This document shows positions 54,051 through 62,144 of a DNA stretch of 64,000 nucleotides, piece after piece; the stretch's first letter is position 1, and the number at the start of each line of letters is the position of its first letter. Source of the DNA: Chryseobacterium taiwanense (lineage in GTDB: Bacteria > Bacteroidota > Bacteroidia > Flavobacteriales > Weeksellaceae); assembly GCF_000813825.1 (NCBI RefSeq), contig NZ_JWTA01000002.1, forward strand, positions 1 to 64,000, read 5' to 3'. Under the pieces are notes generated by a model. It was not told where the DNA came from. It saw only the letters and a list, made by a program, of their open reading frames with translations, and ran no database searches. A program made the position numbers and the translations under genes.

Positions 54051-54149
54051 TTGTTGATTCATCTTTGCTCATTATTATAAAATTAAAGAAAATTAAAAAC
54101 TTTGCGTTTAAAACAGTATTTCCAAAATCATAAAATTAAAAAGAATAAA

Positions 54150-54617
54150 GTGAAACTTTCAGCAATATTTTTATTTTTAATGTTAGTGCCTTGTTTTTGT
54201 CTTTCACAGATGAAAACAGGCACTTTTTCGGAGCTGGAAATTCAGCAGAAAGAAAATCCGAAGCCGATCATTATTCATATTTATACCAGTTGGTGTTCAG
54301 TTTGTAAAATAGAATCTTTTCAGCTAAATAAAGATAAAGACTTAGTTCACCTTATCACTGAAAACTTTTATCTGATCAATTTTGACCCAGAAAAAATGAA
54401 AGAAAAGATCAGTTTCCAGGGAAAAGAATTCAATTATTTACCGAATGGAAATTCAGGAATTCATGAACTGGCTTTAGCGTTATCAAAAAATAAAAACCAG
54501 CCTGTATATCCGTTGTGGATTGTTTTGGATAAGGATTTGAACTTGGTTGAATATCATGAGGGATTTTTTAAGGCTGAGAAAATGAAAGAGAAACTTAATG
54601 CGGTTTTGAATTTTTGA
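54150..54617 (+). CDS. Secreted thioredoxin-family protein
   Basis: A 155-residue protein with the active site Cys49/Cys52 (YTSWCSVCKIES). I start at the GTG (VKLSAIFLFLMLVPCF), which gives a signal peptide; the TTG at 54102 adds 16 codons that derive from the upstream repeat and have no signal character. It is 326 bases after the TonB receptor with the tandem repeat between. Role: oxidising or reducing disulfides in the periplasm, with a partner perhaps being the receptor. Confidence 0.8.
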   Translation: MKLSAIFLFLMLVPCFCLSQMKTGTFSELEIQQKENPKPIIIHIYTSWCSVCKIESFQLNKDKDLVHLITENFYLINFDPEKMKEKISFQGKEFNYLPNGNSGIHELALALSKNKNQPVYPLWIVLDKDLNLVEYHEGFFKAEKMKEKLNAVLNF

Positions 54618-54620
54618 TTC

Positions 54621-54925
54621 TCGCAGATTTTGCGGATTCTGCAGATTTTTTTAATCTTTAGTTTTTTAATTTATTTCCGTAGAGATTGTCATTCCGTAGG
54701 AATCTAAGCGTAGTATTAGAAATTAGTATTGGAAAGATTTGCGTCGAGATTCCTACGGAATGACAAACGTTGTAAATATTTTTCAAATACTTAAATGGAT
54801 GACTGGAACCATAGCCCCGATTGCAATGAAAATCCTTTTTTGCAAAAAAAGATTGTAATGGAAAGCGGGAAATAGCTCCTAAAAAAATATAACACAAATA
54901 TCTGCGCAATCCGTAAAATCTGTGA
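54621..54925. repeat. Composite 305-bp repeat element
   Basis: Ends form an imperfect 28-bp inverted repeat (left TCGCAGATTTTGCGGATTCT..., right the inverse of TCACAGATTTTACGGATTGC..., five mismatches). Inside lie a perfect 20-bp inverted repeat (54686-54705/54747-54766) and two copies of the word GATTGYAATGRAAA around a CCTTTTTTGCAAAAAAAG core. No ORF is credible. It fills the gap between the thioredoxin and DUF1304 genes. Confidence 0.7.
54686..54766. repeat. REP-like hairpin element (variant)
   Basis: TTGTCATTCCGTAGGAATCT and its exact inverse 41 bases on. It is related to the GTCATTCTGACG elements at 58074 and 62145. Confidence 0.75.
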
Positions 54926-54956
54926 AAGTATTTATTTTATAAAATGTGTGGGAAAA

Positions 54957-55322
54957 TTATTTTAAAAGCACCGCAATAATCGCCAAAATTGCCGGTAAAG
55001 CCTGCACAAAAAATATCTTCTTGGTTGCAGAAACAGCACCGTAAATTCCGGCTACTGCAACGCATCCTAAGAAAAATAAAGCAATATTGGTCTGCCATTT
55101 TGGATCATCAATCAGGAAAGACCAGATCAGTCCGGCTGCTAAAAAACCATTGTACAGACCTTGGTTGGCTGCTAAACCTTTTGTGGGTTTAAACATTTCT
55201 TCAGGAAGAGCTTTTTTAAAAACTTCTTTGCCCTTGGTTTCCCATGCAAACATTTCCATCCATAAAATATAAAGATGCTCGATGGCTACGACTGCGATTA
55301 GAATTTTGGCTACGATTTCCAT
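54957..55322 (-). CDS. DUF1304 membrane protein
   Basis: A 121-residue protein with four predicted membrane helices (MEIVAKILIAVVAIEHLYILW at the start, written in part: IAVVAIEHLYILWMEMF). DUF1304 proteins have no known function; they often occur in stress clusters. It is divergent from the Crp/Fnr gene with a shared 65-base promoter region. Confidence 0.85.
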   Translation of the reverse strand: MEIVAKILIAVVAIEHLYILWMEMFAWETKGKEVFKKALPEEMFKPTKGLAANQGLYNGFLAAGLIWSFLIDDPKWQTNIALFFLGCVAVAGIYGAVSATKKIFFVQALPAILAIIAVLLK

Positions 55323-55339
55323 GAATTAGTATTTTGTGA

Positions 55340-55370
55340 TTGTAAAACTAAAAAAATAAAGTTAAGTTTG
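55340..55370 (+). promoter_or_regulatory. Promoter of the Crp/Fnr gene
   Basis: TTG (55340-55342), 20-base spacer, TAAGTTTG (55363-55370), Bacteroidetes type; 18 bases before the ATG. Confidence 0.6.
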
Positions 55371-55387
55371 GTTATACAATTACAATA

Positions 55388-55960
55388 ATGGAGACTTTCA
55401 AACAACATTTAGATAAATTCGTTACGATTACTGATGAAGAATTTGCTTCGGTTCTTTCATTTTTTCAGGAATTGGAAGTAAAGAAAAAACAGGATCTGAT
55501 GTTGAATGGTGAAGTTTGCAGATCGATGTATTTTGTAATTAAAGGCTGTCTTCGAAAGTTTTTTGTGAATGAAAAAGGAATAGAACAGACGACAGAATTT
55601 GCTATTGAGAACTGGTGGATCACCGATACTTTTGCTTATGAAAGACAAATGAAATCTGATTTTTGTATTCAGGCGGTGGAACGTTCTACGATTTTAATGA
55701 TTGATCTTCAGACTCAGGAAGTACTACTGAAAAAACATCCGGTGATGGAGCGTTATTTCAGAATGATTTATCAGCGGGCTTATGCGGCTTCGGAAAGAAG
55801 GATCCGTTATTTATATGAAATGACAAGAGAAGAATTGTATGTGCATTTCAGTACGCAATATCCTTGGTTTATTCAACGAATTCCTCAATATTTAATTGCT
55901 TCGTTTTTAGGTTTTACTCCGGAATATTTAAGTGAAATCAGAGCCAAATTACGTTCTTAA
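55388..55960 (+). CDS. Crp/Fnr-family regulator
   Basis: A 190-residue regulator: cyclic-nucleotide-binding-like beta-roll (about 15-120) and a C-terminal helix-turn-helix (QYLIASFLGFTPEYLSEIR). No Fe-S cysteine cluster is seen, so it is not Fnr proper. In Bacteroidetes such short Crp-like regulators often control stress genes. The dyad TTGCGA-N8-TCGCAA, just downstream at 55976, lies before the DoxX gene and is a possible target. Confidence 0.87.
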   Translation: METFKQHLDKFVTITDEEFASVLSFFQELEVKKKQDLMLNGEVCRSMYFVIKGCLRKFFVNEKGIEQTTEFAIENWWITDTFAYERQMKSDFCIQAVERSTILMIDLQTQEVLLKKHPVMERYFRMIYQRAYAASERRIRYLYEMTREELYVHFSTQYPWFIQRIPQYLIASFLGFTPEYLSEIRAKLRS

Positions 55961-55975
55961 ACCAGTTTAAGATTT

Positions 55976-55995
55976 TTGCGATTCAGAAGTCGCAA
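55976..55995 (+). promoter_or_regulatory. Dyad TTGCGA-N8-TCGCAA upstream of doxX
   Basis: Perfect 6-bp arms with an 8-base centre, 28 bases before the DoxX start, in a TTGCGA form that suits a Crp-family dimer. Function inferred. Confidence 0.5.
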
Positions 55996-56023
55996 CTTTG
56001 TCCTGTTCATAAAAACAATTACA

Positions 56024-56458
56024 ATGACAGGCAAAAACACTATTCAGTTCCCGCAATTATTTTTAAGAATAGCCATTGCAGTGACGATGCTTTCTGCAGT
56101 AGCAGACAGATTTGGATTTTGGGGCGAAAACTCTACCTGGGGAAACTGGCAAAACTTTGAAAAGTACACCCAACAGCTTACCTTTTTTCTTCCCGCAAGT
56201 TTAGGCACTTTTTCTGCCTATGCTGCCACTTTTTTAGAAATCCTTCTTCCGTTAATGCTTATTCTTGGATTTAAAACCCGAATTGCAGCGTATGGAGTAG
56301 GTTTTCTGTTATTGATTTTCGCTTTTTCCATGACCATCGCTTTAGGCGTAAAAGTGCCTTTGGATTATTCGGTCTGGGTGGGAAGTGCCGGTGCATTCTT
56401 ATTAGCATTTCAGGAGAAATATTCATTTACAATAGACAATTTAACAAACAAAATATAA
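56024..56458 (+). CDS. DoxX-family membrane protein
   Basis: A 144-residue DoxX-like protein of four helices; the ATG at 56024 (MTGKNTIQFPQ) is preferred to the TTG at 55976, which lies inside the dyad. DoxX proteins are redox-associated membrane proteins, in some bacteria working with thiosulfate or quinone oxidation; function here is unclear. It is likely cotranscribed with the AhpD-like gene, six bases downstream. Confidence 0.85.
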   Translation: MTGKNTIQFPQLFLRIAIAVTMLSAVADRFGFWGENSTWGNWQNFEKYTQQLTFFLPASLGTFSAYAATFLEILLPLMLILGFKTRIAAYGVGFLLLIFAFSMTIALGVKVPLDYSVWVGSAGAFLLAFQEKYSFTIDNLTNKI

Positions 56459-56464
56459 ATCATT

Positions 56465-56908
56465 ATGAGCGTAAGAATTAATATGGCAACCGTAGATGCT
56501 GCCGCGTACAAAGCAATGTTAGGGTTAGAAGGTTATCTTCAGACGATTTCTTTAAACTACATTCAGAAAGAATTAATAAAAATCAGAGCTTCCCAAATCA
56601 ACGGATGTGCTTTCTGTCTGGATATGCATACCAAAGATGCCATGAAATACGGGGAAACTCCTCAGAGAATTTACCTTTTAAATGCATGGAGAGAAGCATT
56701 GGAATTGTATACAGAAGAAGAACAGGTACTTTTGGCAATGACCGAAGAGATCACGCTGATCAGCCAAAAAGGATTAACAGAAGAAACTTATTACAAAGCA
56801 AAACAGCTTTTTGATGAAAATCAGATCGCTCAAATTATCATGGCGATTATCACGATTAATTCATGGAACAGAATTGCGATAAGTACACATATGCCGATTG
56901 CAAAATAA
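56465..56908 (+). CDS. AhpD-like carboxymuconolactone decarboxylase-family protein
   Basis: A 147-residue protein with the AhpD motif Cys48-x2-Cys51-x3-His55 (CAFCLDMHTKD). AhpD-type proteins use these residues as an alkylhydroperoxidase or thiol oxidoreductase. Six bases follow the DoxX gene, so it belongs to the same unit. It supports the view of this region as a redox-stress island. Confidence 0.9.
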   Translation: MSVRINMATVDAAAYKAMLGLEGYLQTISLNYIQKELIKIRASQINGCAFCLDMHTKDAMKYGETPQRIYLLNAWREALELYTEEEQVLLAMTEEITLISQKGLTEETYYKAKQLFDENQIAQIIMAIITINSWNRIAISTHMPIAK

Positions 56909-56940
56909 AAATCAATTATTTTAAAATTAAGTTATTTACA

Positions 56941-56972
56941 AAAAGCGTCTCCCAATCTTGAGAGACGCTTTT
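56941..56972 (+). terminator. Terminator after the AhpD-like gene
   Basis: Perfect 11-bp stem AAAAGCGTCTC/GAGACGCTTTT with a 10-base loop; the As and Ts suit termination in both directions. Confidence 0.8.
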
Positions 56973-56981
56973 ATGTATTTT

Positions 56982-57010
56982 GAGATTGCTTCACTTCGTT
57001 CGCAATGACA
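56982..57010. repeat. Half of a REP-like element
   Basis: GAGATTGCTTCACTTCGTTC then GCAATGACA, resembling the right half of the 62145 and 58074 elements. Confidence 0.55.
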
Positions 57011-57022
57011 ACTGTGTATGTA

Positions 57023-58006
57023 TTAAAGCTGAGCTAATTCAGCATTGATAAAATTCAGTTCTTCCTGAGAAAGATCAAAAGACAGTGCTTTTGCATTTTC
57101 AATCGCTTGCTGAGCATTTCTTGCCCCTGCTAAAACCACTGTAATTGCAGGTTGCAAAGTTGTCCATCTCAAAACCAACTGCGAAAGAGTGGCGCCTTTT
57201 TCCTGAGCAATCGGTTCTATTTTATCTAAGAAAGTTTTCACTTTATGTAAATCAAACTGTGAAAAATATCCGTTTCTGTGATCGTTTTCTTTCAGTTGGC
57301 TTTCTTTGAAATATTTTCCAGTTAAAAGACCTCTTTCCATTGGGCTATACACGATAATTCCCGAATTGTTTTCCAAAGAATAAGGAGCCAGATCATTTTC
57401 AATAGCCCGGTTCAGCATACTGTAAGAAACCTGATTGCTGGCTAATTTCAGGGTTTTATTAGCTTCTTCCATCTGTTCAACAGAATAATTACTTACTCCT
57501 GCAGTTCTGATCTTTCCTTGCTGAATCAGTATTTCTAAAGCTTCCATTGTTTCGCCGATCGGTGTGGTAGAATCCGGCCAGTGCAACTGTAAAAGATCGA
57601 TATAATCTGTTTTCAGTCTTTTTAAGCTTTCTTCAACTTCTTTGATGATATTTTCTTTAGAAGCGAATTTATATACAGGGATTTTTTTACCGTCTTCTTC
57701 CGCATCGAAGAAAAATTCTCCTTTTCCGTTGTTGCTTCCGTCCCAAACCAATCCGAATTTTGTCAATAACTGAATTTTCGAACGGTCTTTTCCTTTGATC
57801 GCTTCTCCAATCATTTCTTCGCTCAAGCCGAAACCGTAAAAAGGTGCGGTATCAATTGAAGTGACTCCATGATCCAAAGAAGCGTGGATTGAATGTATGG
57901 AATCTTGTTTTTCATTTCCGCCCCACATATTTCCACCGATGGCAAACGCTCCGTGAGTAATCACTGAAAGTTCCAGATCAGTGTTTCCTAATTTTCTATA
58001 TTCCAT
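57023..58006 (-). CDS. Aldo/keto reductase
   Basis: A 327-residue AKR with the catalytic tetrad Asp52, Tyr57 (IDTAPFYGFG), Lys83 (LLTKFG) and His142 (LLQLHWPD). It reduces aldehydes or ketones with NADPH; size and the YGFGLSEEMIGEA motif suit the AKR11/12 groups (YajO/YghZ-like). It is close to the DJ-1-like gene and a second AKR, so aldehyde detoxification is likely but the substrate is unknown. Confidence 0.92.
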   Translation of the reverse strand: MEYRKLGNTDLELSVITHGAFAIGGNMWGGNEKQDSIHSIHASLDHGVTSIDTAPFYGFGLSEEMIGEAIKGKDRSKIQLLTKFGLVWDGSNNGKGEFFFDAEEDGKKIPVYKFASKENIIKEVEESLKRLKTDYIDLLQLHWPDSTTPIGETMEALEILIQQGKIRTAGVSNYSVEQMEEANKTLKLASNQVSYSMLNRAIENDLAPYSLENNSGIIVYSPMERGLLTGKYFKESQLKENDHRNGYFSQFDLHKVKTFLDKIEPIAQEKGATLSQLVLRWTTLQPAITVVLAGARNAQQAIENAKALSFDLSQEELNFINAELAQL

Positions 58007-58073
58007 TTCTTATCTTAATTTTGATTATATATAAAGGTTTTCAACTTTAAAATGATTGAAAATATTCTCAGTT

Positions 58074-58151
58074 TTGTCGTTTTGACGAAGAAAGAATCCA
58101 GGCTGTTTTATCGGAGATTCTTCACTTCGCTTTGCTCCGTTCAGAATGACA
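58074..58151. repeat. REP-like hairpin element
   Basis: TTGTCGTTTTGACGAAGAAAGAATC ... GAGATTCTTCACTTCGC ... TTCAGAATGACA in part; the same family as 62145-62223, with a degenerate left end. It fills much of the gap between the AKR and DJ-1-like genes. Confidence 0.65.
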
Positions 58152-58211
58152 GGAAAAGTCATTGTACTAACTGATAATTTCAAACGATTTAATTAAAAAA
58201 CTTTAATGATT

Positions 58212-58964
58212 TTATTTTTTTAGTTCTTTTAAAATAGCTTCACCAACACTTTTTGCAGACTGAGGATTTTGTCCTGTAATCACTCGTTGATCACTTACTA
58301 CATGGTTCTGCCAAAGTCCTGATTTTTCAAATTTTGCGCCTCTTTCTTTCAGTTTATCTTCCAAAAGGAAAGGAACTACATTGATCAATTTTACTTCTGA
58401 TTCCTCTTCGTTGGTAAAGGCATTGATTTTTTTACCGTCAACTAAATATTTACCGTTGTTCAGTTTGATATTCACCAAACCAGCAGGCCCGTGACAAACT
58501 CCGGCTACAATTCCTCCGTTTTCATAGATTTTTGAGGCAATTGAGGCGAGCTCTGTGTTGTCTGCAAAATCCCACATCGCACCATGTCCTCCTGCATAAA
58601 AGATGGTAGAGTAGTCATTCGGATTTACCTGTGAAGGCTGCAAAGAATGATCGATTTTGTTTTTGTATTCTTTATTTTCCCAGAATTCTTTGTTTACCGA
58701 ATCTTTCAGATCAAATCCGTCAACAGGAGGAGTCCCGCCTTTCGGACTTACAAAATCGATTTCGTATCCTGCTTTGTGAAGAACTTCCCAAGGATGAGAA
58801 ACCTCACCAAGATAATATCCCGTTTCCTGACCTGTATCTCCTTTTTTGTCATGACTGGTAACGACAAATAAAATTTTCTTTTTCATATTTTTAGATTTTT
58901 TGGTTTGCGCCTGAATGAATACTATAGTGAAAATAGAAAGGATGAGTAATGCTAATTTTTTCAT
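58212..58964 (-). CDS. DJ-1/PfpI-family protein (Hsp31-like)
   Basis: A 250-residue protein with the nucleophile Cys157-His158 (GGIVAGVCHGPAG) and Glu54 (GEVSHPWE), as in the Hsp31/glyoxalase III group. A signal peptide (LALLILSIFTIVFIQAQ) opens the frame, so it may be secreted; an internal start at Met27 (MKKKILFVV) would give a cytoplasmic form. Such proteins detoxify methylglyoxal or act as holdases. It sits with AKRs and a quinone reductase in the stress island. Confidence 0.9.
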   Translation of the reverse strand: MKKLALLILSIFTIVFIQAQTKKSKNMKKKILFVVTSHDKKGDTGQETGYYLGEVSHPWEVLHKAGYEIDFVSPKGGTPPVDGFDLKDSVNKEFWENKEYKNKIDHSLQPSQVNPNDYSTIFYAGGHGAMWDFADNTELASIASKIYENGGIVAGVCHGPAGLVNIKLNNGKYLVDGKKINAFTNEEESEVKLINVVPFLLEDKLKERGAKFEKSGLWQNHVVSDQRVITGQNPQSAKSVGEAILKELKK

Positions 58965-58986
58965 AAATGCTGATTTGATCTTTTAA

Positions 58987-59115
58987 ATTTAAACATTAAG
59001 TTTTCTTATAAGAAGTTTAGACTGTTAAGATTTAGTTTTGCTTTAACATATAGATAGTAAAATCTACAGTTTGCTTAATGAATCTTAATACCTAAATTTC
59101 CTTAATGGTTTAAAT
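58987..59115. repeat. 129-bp element with inverted ends
   Basis: ATTTAAACATTAAG at the left, CTTAATGGTTTAAAT at the right; same family as 3185-3317. It occupies the gap between the DJ-1-like and monooxygenase genes. Confidence 0.65.
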
Positions 59116-59128
59116 ATTATTGTAATCA

Positions 59129-59416
59129 TTAAATAATTTCAGTTAAATAAATCTGTGGTTTTTCCTGTAATTTTTCATCAACCAAAGCTCCGAAAGCCTG
59201 AATATACGGTTGCTGATTATGTTGGGCTAAACCTTCTTCACTTTTCCAGATTTCGTAGAAAACAAACTGGTTTTTATCTTCAATTCCCTGATGAAGCGTG
59301 TACAATTCATTAGCTTCCTCTTTTACGGTTTCTTTTACCATATTTTGAAGAGTTTCCAGTACTTCATTTCTGTGCTCTTCTTTTGCTTTAATAACGGCGG
59401 TTAAATAGATTTTCAT
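59129..59416 (-). CDS. ABM-domain quinol monooxygenase-like protein
   Basis: A 95-residue antibiotic-biosynthesis-monooxygenase-fold protein: a single ferredoxin-like domain, with AVIKAKEEHRNEVLETL at the N terminus and the EIWKSEEGLAQHNQQP core. YgiN-type members oxidise quinols. The start codon overlaps the quinone reductase stop codon by one base (TAATG), so it is coupled to it. Together they could form a quinone/quinol cycle, as YgiN does with MdaB in E. coli. Confidence 0.87.
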   Translation of the reverse strand: MKIYLTAVIKAKEEHRNEVLETLQNMVKETVKEEANELYTLHQGIEDKNQFVFYEIWKSEEGLAQHNQQPYIQAFGALVDEKLQEKPQIYLTEII

Positions 59417-60030
59417 TAGGCTAATTCTGGTTTTAATTCTTTTTCAAAAACTGTAGTAAGATGTTCTCTGTACAACTTCATATCACGATCGATATTGGCA
59501 TTTTTTTCCACATCATGAAAGTGAAAACTTTCCATTTTTTCCAATGAGACAAAAGCGTTCATTCTATGGAATCCAAATAATGGTCCGTTATCCACACTTG
59601 TTTCGTTAAAGAATTCTCCGGGAAGCGTGAAAGCTGTTTCAGGAGCATTCCAACTTGTAGTCAGCATATATTTTCTTCCTTTCAGCATTCCGCCTGTTCC
59701 GTAGTTGATTTTCGGATTGTCGGCAGTTCTTCCGTCGCTCATATAAATTCCTTTAGCGTGACCTGCTGTGAAGACTTCATCAATATATTTCTTCAAACCG
59801 TTCGGTAACTGAAACCACCAGATTGGAGTATGATAAATAATATAATCTGCCCAGACGAATTTTTCTACCTCTTCATTTTTATCATAATTTTCGCTCACAT
59901 TGGTAATTTTTACCTCTATATTTCCAAAGTTTTTCAGAACTTCCAATGTGTTGTCTGCGATTGTCTGATTATATTTTCCTCCAGAATGTCCGAAGTTTTG
60001 TCCACCGTTAATGATTAATACTTTTTTCAT
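59416..60030 (-). CDS. MdaB-like NAD(P)H quinone reductase
   Basis: A 204-residue flavodoxin-like fold protein of the MdaB/KefF type: NGGQNFGHSGGKYNQTI for FMN binding and the YHTPIWWFQLPNGLKKYIDEVF segment (given here in pieces: HTPIWWFQLP, GLKKYIDEVF). MdaB reduces quinones in two-electron steps. Paired with the ABM-domain gene. It is divergent from the MarR-GNAT gene, which has a perfect operator-like palindrome in the shared region. Confidence 0.92.
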   Translation of the reverse strand: MKKVLIINGGQNFGHSGGKYNQTIADNTLEVLKNFGNIEVKITNVSENYDKNEEVEKFVWADYIIYHTPIWWFQLPNGLKKYIDEVFTAGHAKGIYMSDGRTADNPKINYGTGGMLKGRKYMLTTSWNAPETAFTLPGEFFNETSVDNGPLFGFHRMNAFVSLEKMESFHFHDVEKNANIDRDMKLYREHLTTVFEKELKPELA

Positions 60031-60145
60031 TGTTTTATGATTGTTTAAATTTTATGATGCAAAGTTAGGATGGACTATTGTATAATAAAAATAATATGAA
60101 TTATAGTTAAGTATTATAAAAATAATAGGAGTTAAAATTGAATTA

Positions 60146-60170
60146 AATTAGTTGATTTTGTCAACTAATT
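60146..60170 (+). promoter_or_regulatory. 25-bp palindrome, probable MarR operator
   Basis: AATTAGTTGA-TTTTG-TCAACTAATT: perfect 10-bp arms about a 5-base centre, 15 bases before the MarR-GNAT ATG and within the divergent promoter region. MarR operators are typically imperfect palindromes of 16-20 bp near their own start. A TTG/TAATTTTG promoter (60152-60180) overlaps it. Confidence 0.7.
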
Positions 60171-60184
60171 TTTAATTTTGCTTC

Positions 60185-61114
60185 ATGGAAAATATAATTC
60201 AACAAATCAGAGGCTTTAACAGATTTTACACATCGCATATCGGGATGTTGAAAAATAATTTTTTGGATAGTCCGTACTCATTGGCAGAAGTGAGGCTTTT
60301 ATATGAAATAGGAGCGCATTTAACGATTACATCACAACAGCTGACAGAGCTTTTAAATCTTGATAAAGGGTATGTGAGTCGTGTTGTAAAGTTGTTTTTA
60401 AAAGATGGTATTGTAGAAAAAATGCAATCTGAAGAGGATAAAAGAGTTTTTTTTATCAAACTAACCGAAACAGGAAGTCATTTATTAAAGGCTCTGCATT
60501 CAAAATCAGATCAACAAATTGAAGATATTGTGAAACAACTTAATGGTGATGAAAAAGAGATGTTGGTCAATTCTATGCAGAGTATCAAAAATTTGTTGGT
60601 AGAAAATTATGACAAAGAAAATCTTGCCAAAAATGTTGAATTTAGAGAAGGGTTGAAACCTGGAGATATCGGTTATCTGATCCATCTTCATGGAAAACTT
60701 TATACTGAAGAATCGGGCTATAGCCAAGATTTTGAAAAATATGTGATTAAAACTTTTTCTGAATTTTTAGAAAATTATTCGGAGAAGAATGACAAAGTTT
60801 GGCTTGCGGAATATCATCAACAAATTATAGGATGTATAGCAATTCTTCACAGATCAGATGAAGAGGCACAGTTGAGATGGTTTTTAACTTTACCCATGTT
60901 TAGAGGTACAGGAATTGGAAAAAAACTCTTGAATACTGCCTTAGATTATTGTAAAGAAAAAAAATATAAAAATCTTTATTTATTGACCACAAATGTTCAG
61001 GAAAAAGCAATTGCGATGTACGAAAAAGTAGGTTTTGTAAAAACAGAATCTATAGAATCTTTGCAATGGGGGCAAAAATTGACGGAAGAACGTTTTGATT
61101 TGAAATTAGATTAG
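60185..61114 (+). CDS. MarR-family regulator fused to a GNAT domain
   Basis: A 309-residue fusion. The N-terminal winged helix (about 30-105: ITSQQLTELLNLDKGYVSRV, RLEDKR-like wing EEDKRVFFIKLTETG) is followed by a GNAT domain (about 150-309; acetyl-CoA loop MFRGTGIGKKLL near residue 238, and MYEKVGF). MarR-GNAT fusions are known; the GNAT part may acetylate a small-molecule ligand or protein. It likely represses its own gene and the divergent quinone-reductase pair through the 60146 palindrome. Confidence 0.9.
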   Translation: MENIIQQIRGFNRFYTSHIGMLKNNFLDSPYSLAEVRLLYEIGAHLTITSQQLTELLNLDKGYVSRVVKLFLKDGIVEKMQSEEDKRVFFIKLTETGSHLLKALHSKSDQQIEDIVKQLNGDEKEMLVNSMQSIKNLLVENYDKENLAKNVEFREGLKPGDIGYLIHLHGKLYTEESGYSQDFEKYVIKTFSEFLENYSEKNDKVWLAEYHQQIIGCIAILHRSDEEAQLRWFLTLPMFRGTGIGKKLLNTALDYCKEKKYKNLYLLTTNVQEKAIAMYEKVGFVKTESIESLQWGQKLTEERFDLKLD

Positions 61115-61211
61115 TTTTTAGAACACCAATCATCGATATAATCAATTCAATCTATGTATTATTAATCTGATTCTTTGTTAATTTTGTATCAAAATAATAA
61201 TATCTAAAGTC

Positions 61212-62129
61212 ATGGTCAATCTAGAATGGTACCGAACTTTTAAAGCAATTTATAAAACCGGGACTTTAACGGGAGCAGCTGATTCTCTGTTTATTTCGCA
61301 ACCCGGAGTAAGCTTGCACTTAAGCTCTCTGGAATCTTATGTTGGATATAAGCTATTCGACAGAACCGGAAGGAAAATGATTCCTACGGAAAGAGGAAAA
61401 GTTTTATTCAATGCCGTTTCTGAACCTTTAGCAAAGTTAGAAGATGTTGAAAAGAACTTTCAGAAATCTACCGAAAAGCATACTCCAACCATAAGTGTAG
61501 GAATGTGTTTTGAAACGTTTCAGACGACTTTGGAGCAATATGTTTCGACTTTGCCTTTTAATTTAATCATCAGTTTTGGAGAATATCCTGAAATGCTGGA
61601 ACAATTGGATAAAGGGATTTTAGACCTAATTATTACTCCTAAAAGAGGAACATCGCCCAATATCTTACATGAGGCATTTTCCTCGGAACAGATTATTTTG
61701 GTTGGCGGAAAAAATATAGATACGGATAGTTTCAATGAAGTGGTGAGAACCAAAGGTCCGGAACACGTTGAAGAATGGCTGAAACAGGAGAAATGGTACG
61801 GAACAACAGGTGATATGGAACACCTTTTCCAGTTTTGGATTCTGAATTTTGGACACAAACCTAATTTCCGTCCCAATTATATTGTTCCGAATTTAAATTC
61901 TATCATCCGTTGTCTGAAAGGCGGAACCGGATTAGCGGTCGTTCCTAATTTTTTATGTAAAAATGAAATTGAAAATGGGGAGATCAAATTAATTTGGGAA
62001 GGGGAGAAAAAACTGGAAAATACATTGTATTTCGGATGCAGAAAAAAGACCAACTATCAGGACGAAATAGATCATATTAAAAGCTTGTTCCGAAAAATGA
62101 TGAGTGAAGAAGAGCTTTTGACGGTATAA
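61212..62129 (+). CDS. LysR-family regulator
   Basis: A 305-residue regulator with an N-terminal winged helix-turn-helix (GAADSLFISQPGVSLHLSSLE, written as two parts: GAADSLFISQPG and VSLHLSSLESYVG) and a C-terminal ligand-binding domain (about 90-295). It is not next to a divergent target gene, so the regulon is unknown; the second GNAT and AKR lie downstream. A -7 box TAATTTTG is at 61189-61196. Confidence 0.92.
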   Translation: MVNLEWYRTFKAIYKTGTLTGAADSLFISQPGVSLHLSSLESYVGYKLFDRTGRKMIPTERGKVLFNAVSEPLAKLEDVEKNFQKSTEKHTPTISVGMCFETFQTTLEQYVSTLPFNLIISFGEYPEMLEQLDKGILDLIITPKRGTSPNILHEAFSSEQIILVGGKNIDTDSFNEVVRTKGPEHVEEWLKQEKWYGTTGDMEHLFQFWILNFGHKPNFRPNYIVPNLNSIIRCLKGGTGLAVVPNFLCKNEIENGEIKLIWEGEKKLENTLYFGCRKKTNYQDEIDHIKSLFRKMMSEEELLTV

Positions 62130-62144
62130 TTTTTCTCTGTGTTT

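Noticed and set aside
54102..54149. TTG start for the thioredoxin gene
   Set aside because: The 16 codons derive from the upstream repeat word and lack signal-peptide character; the GTG at 54150 fits better.
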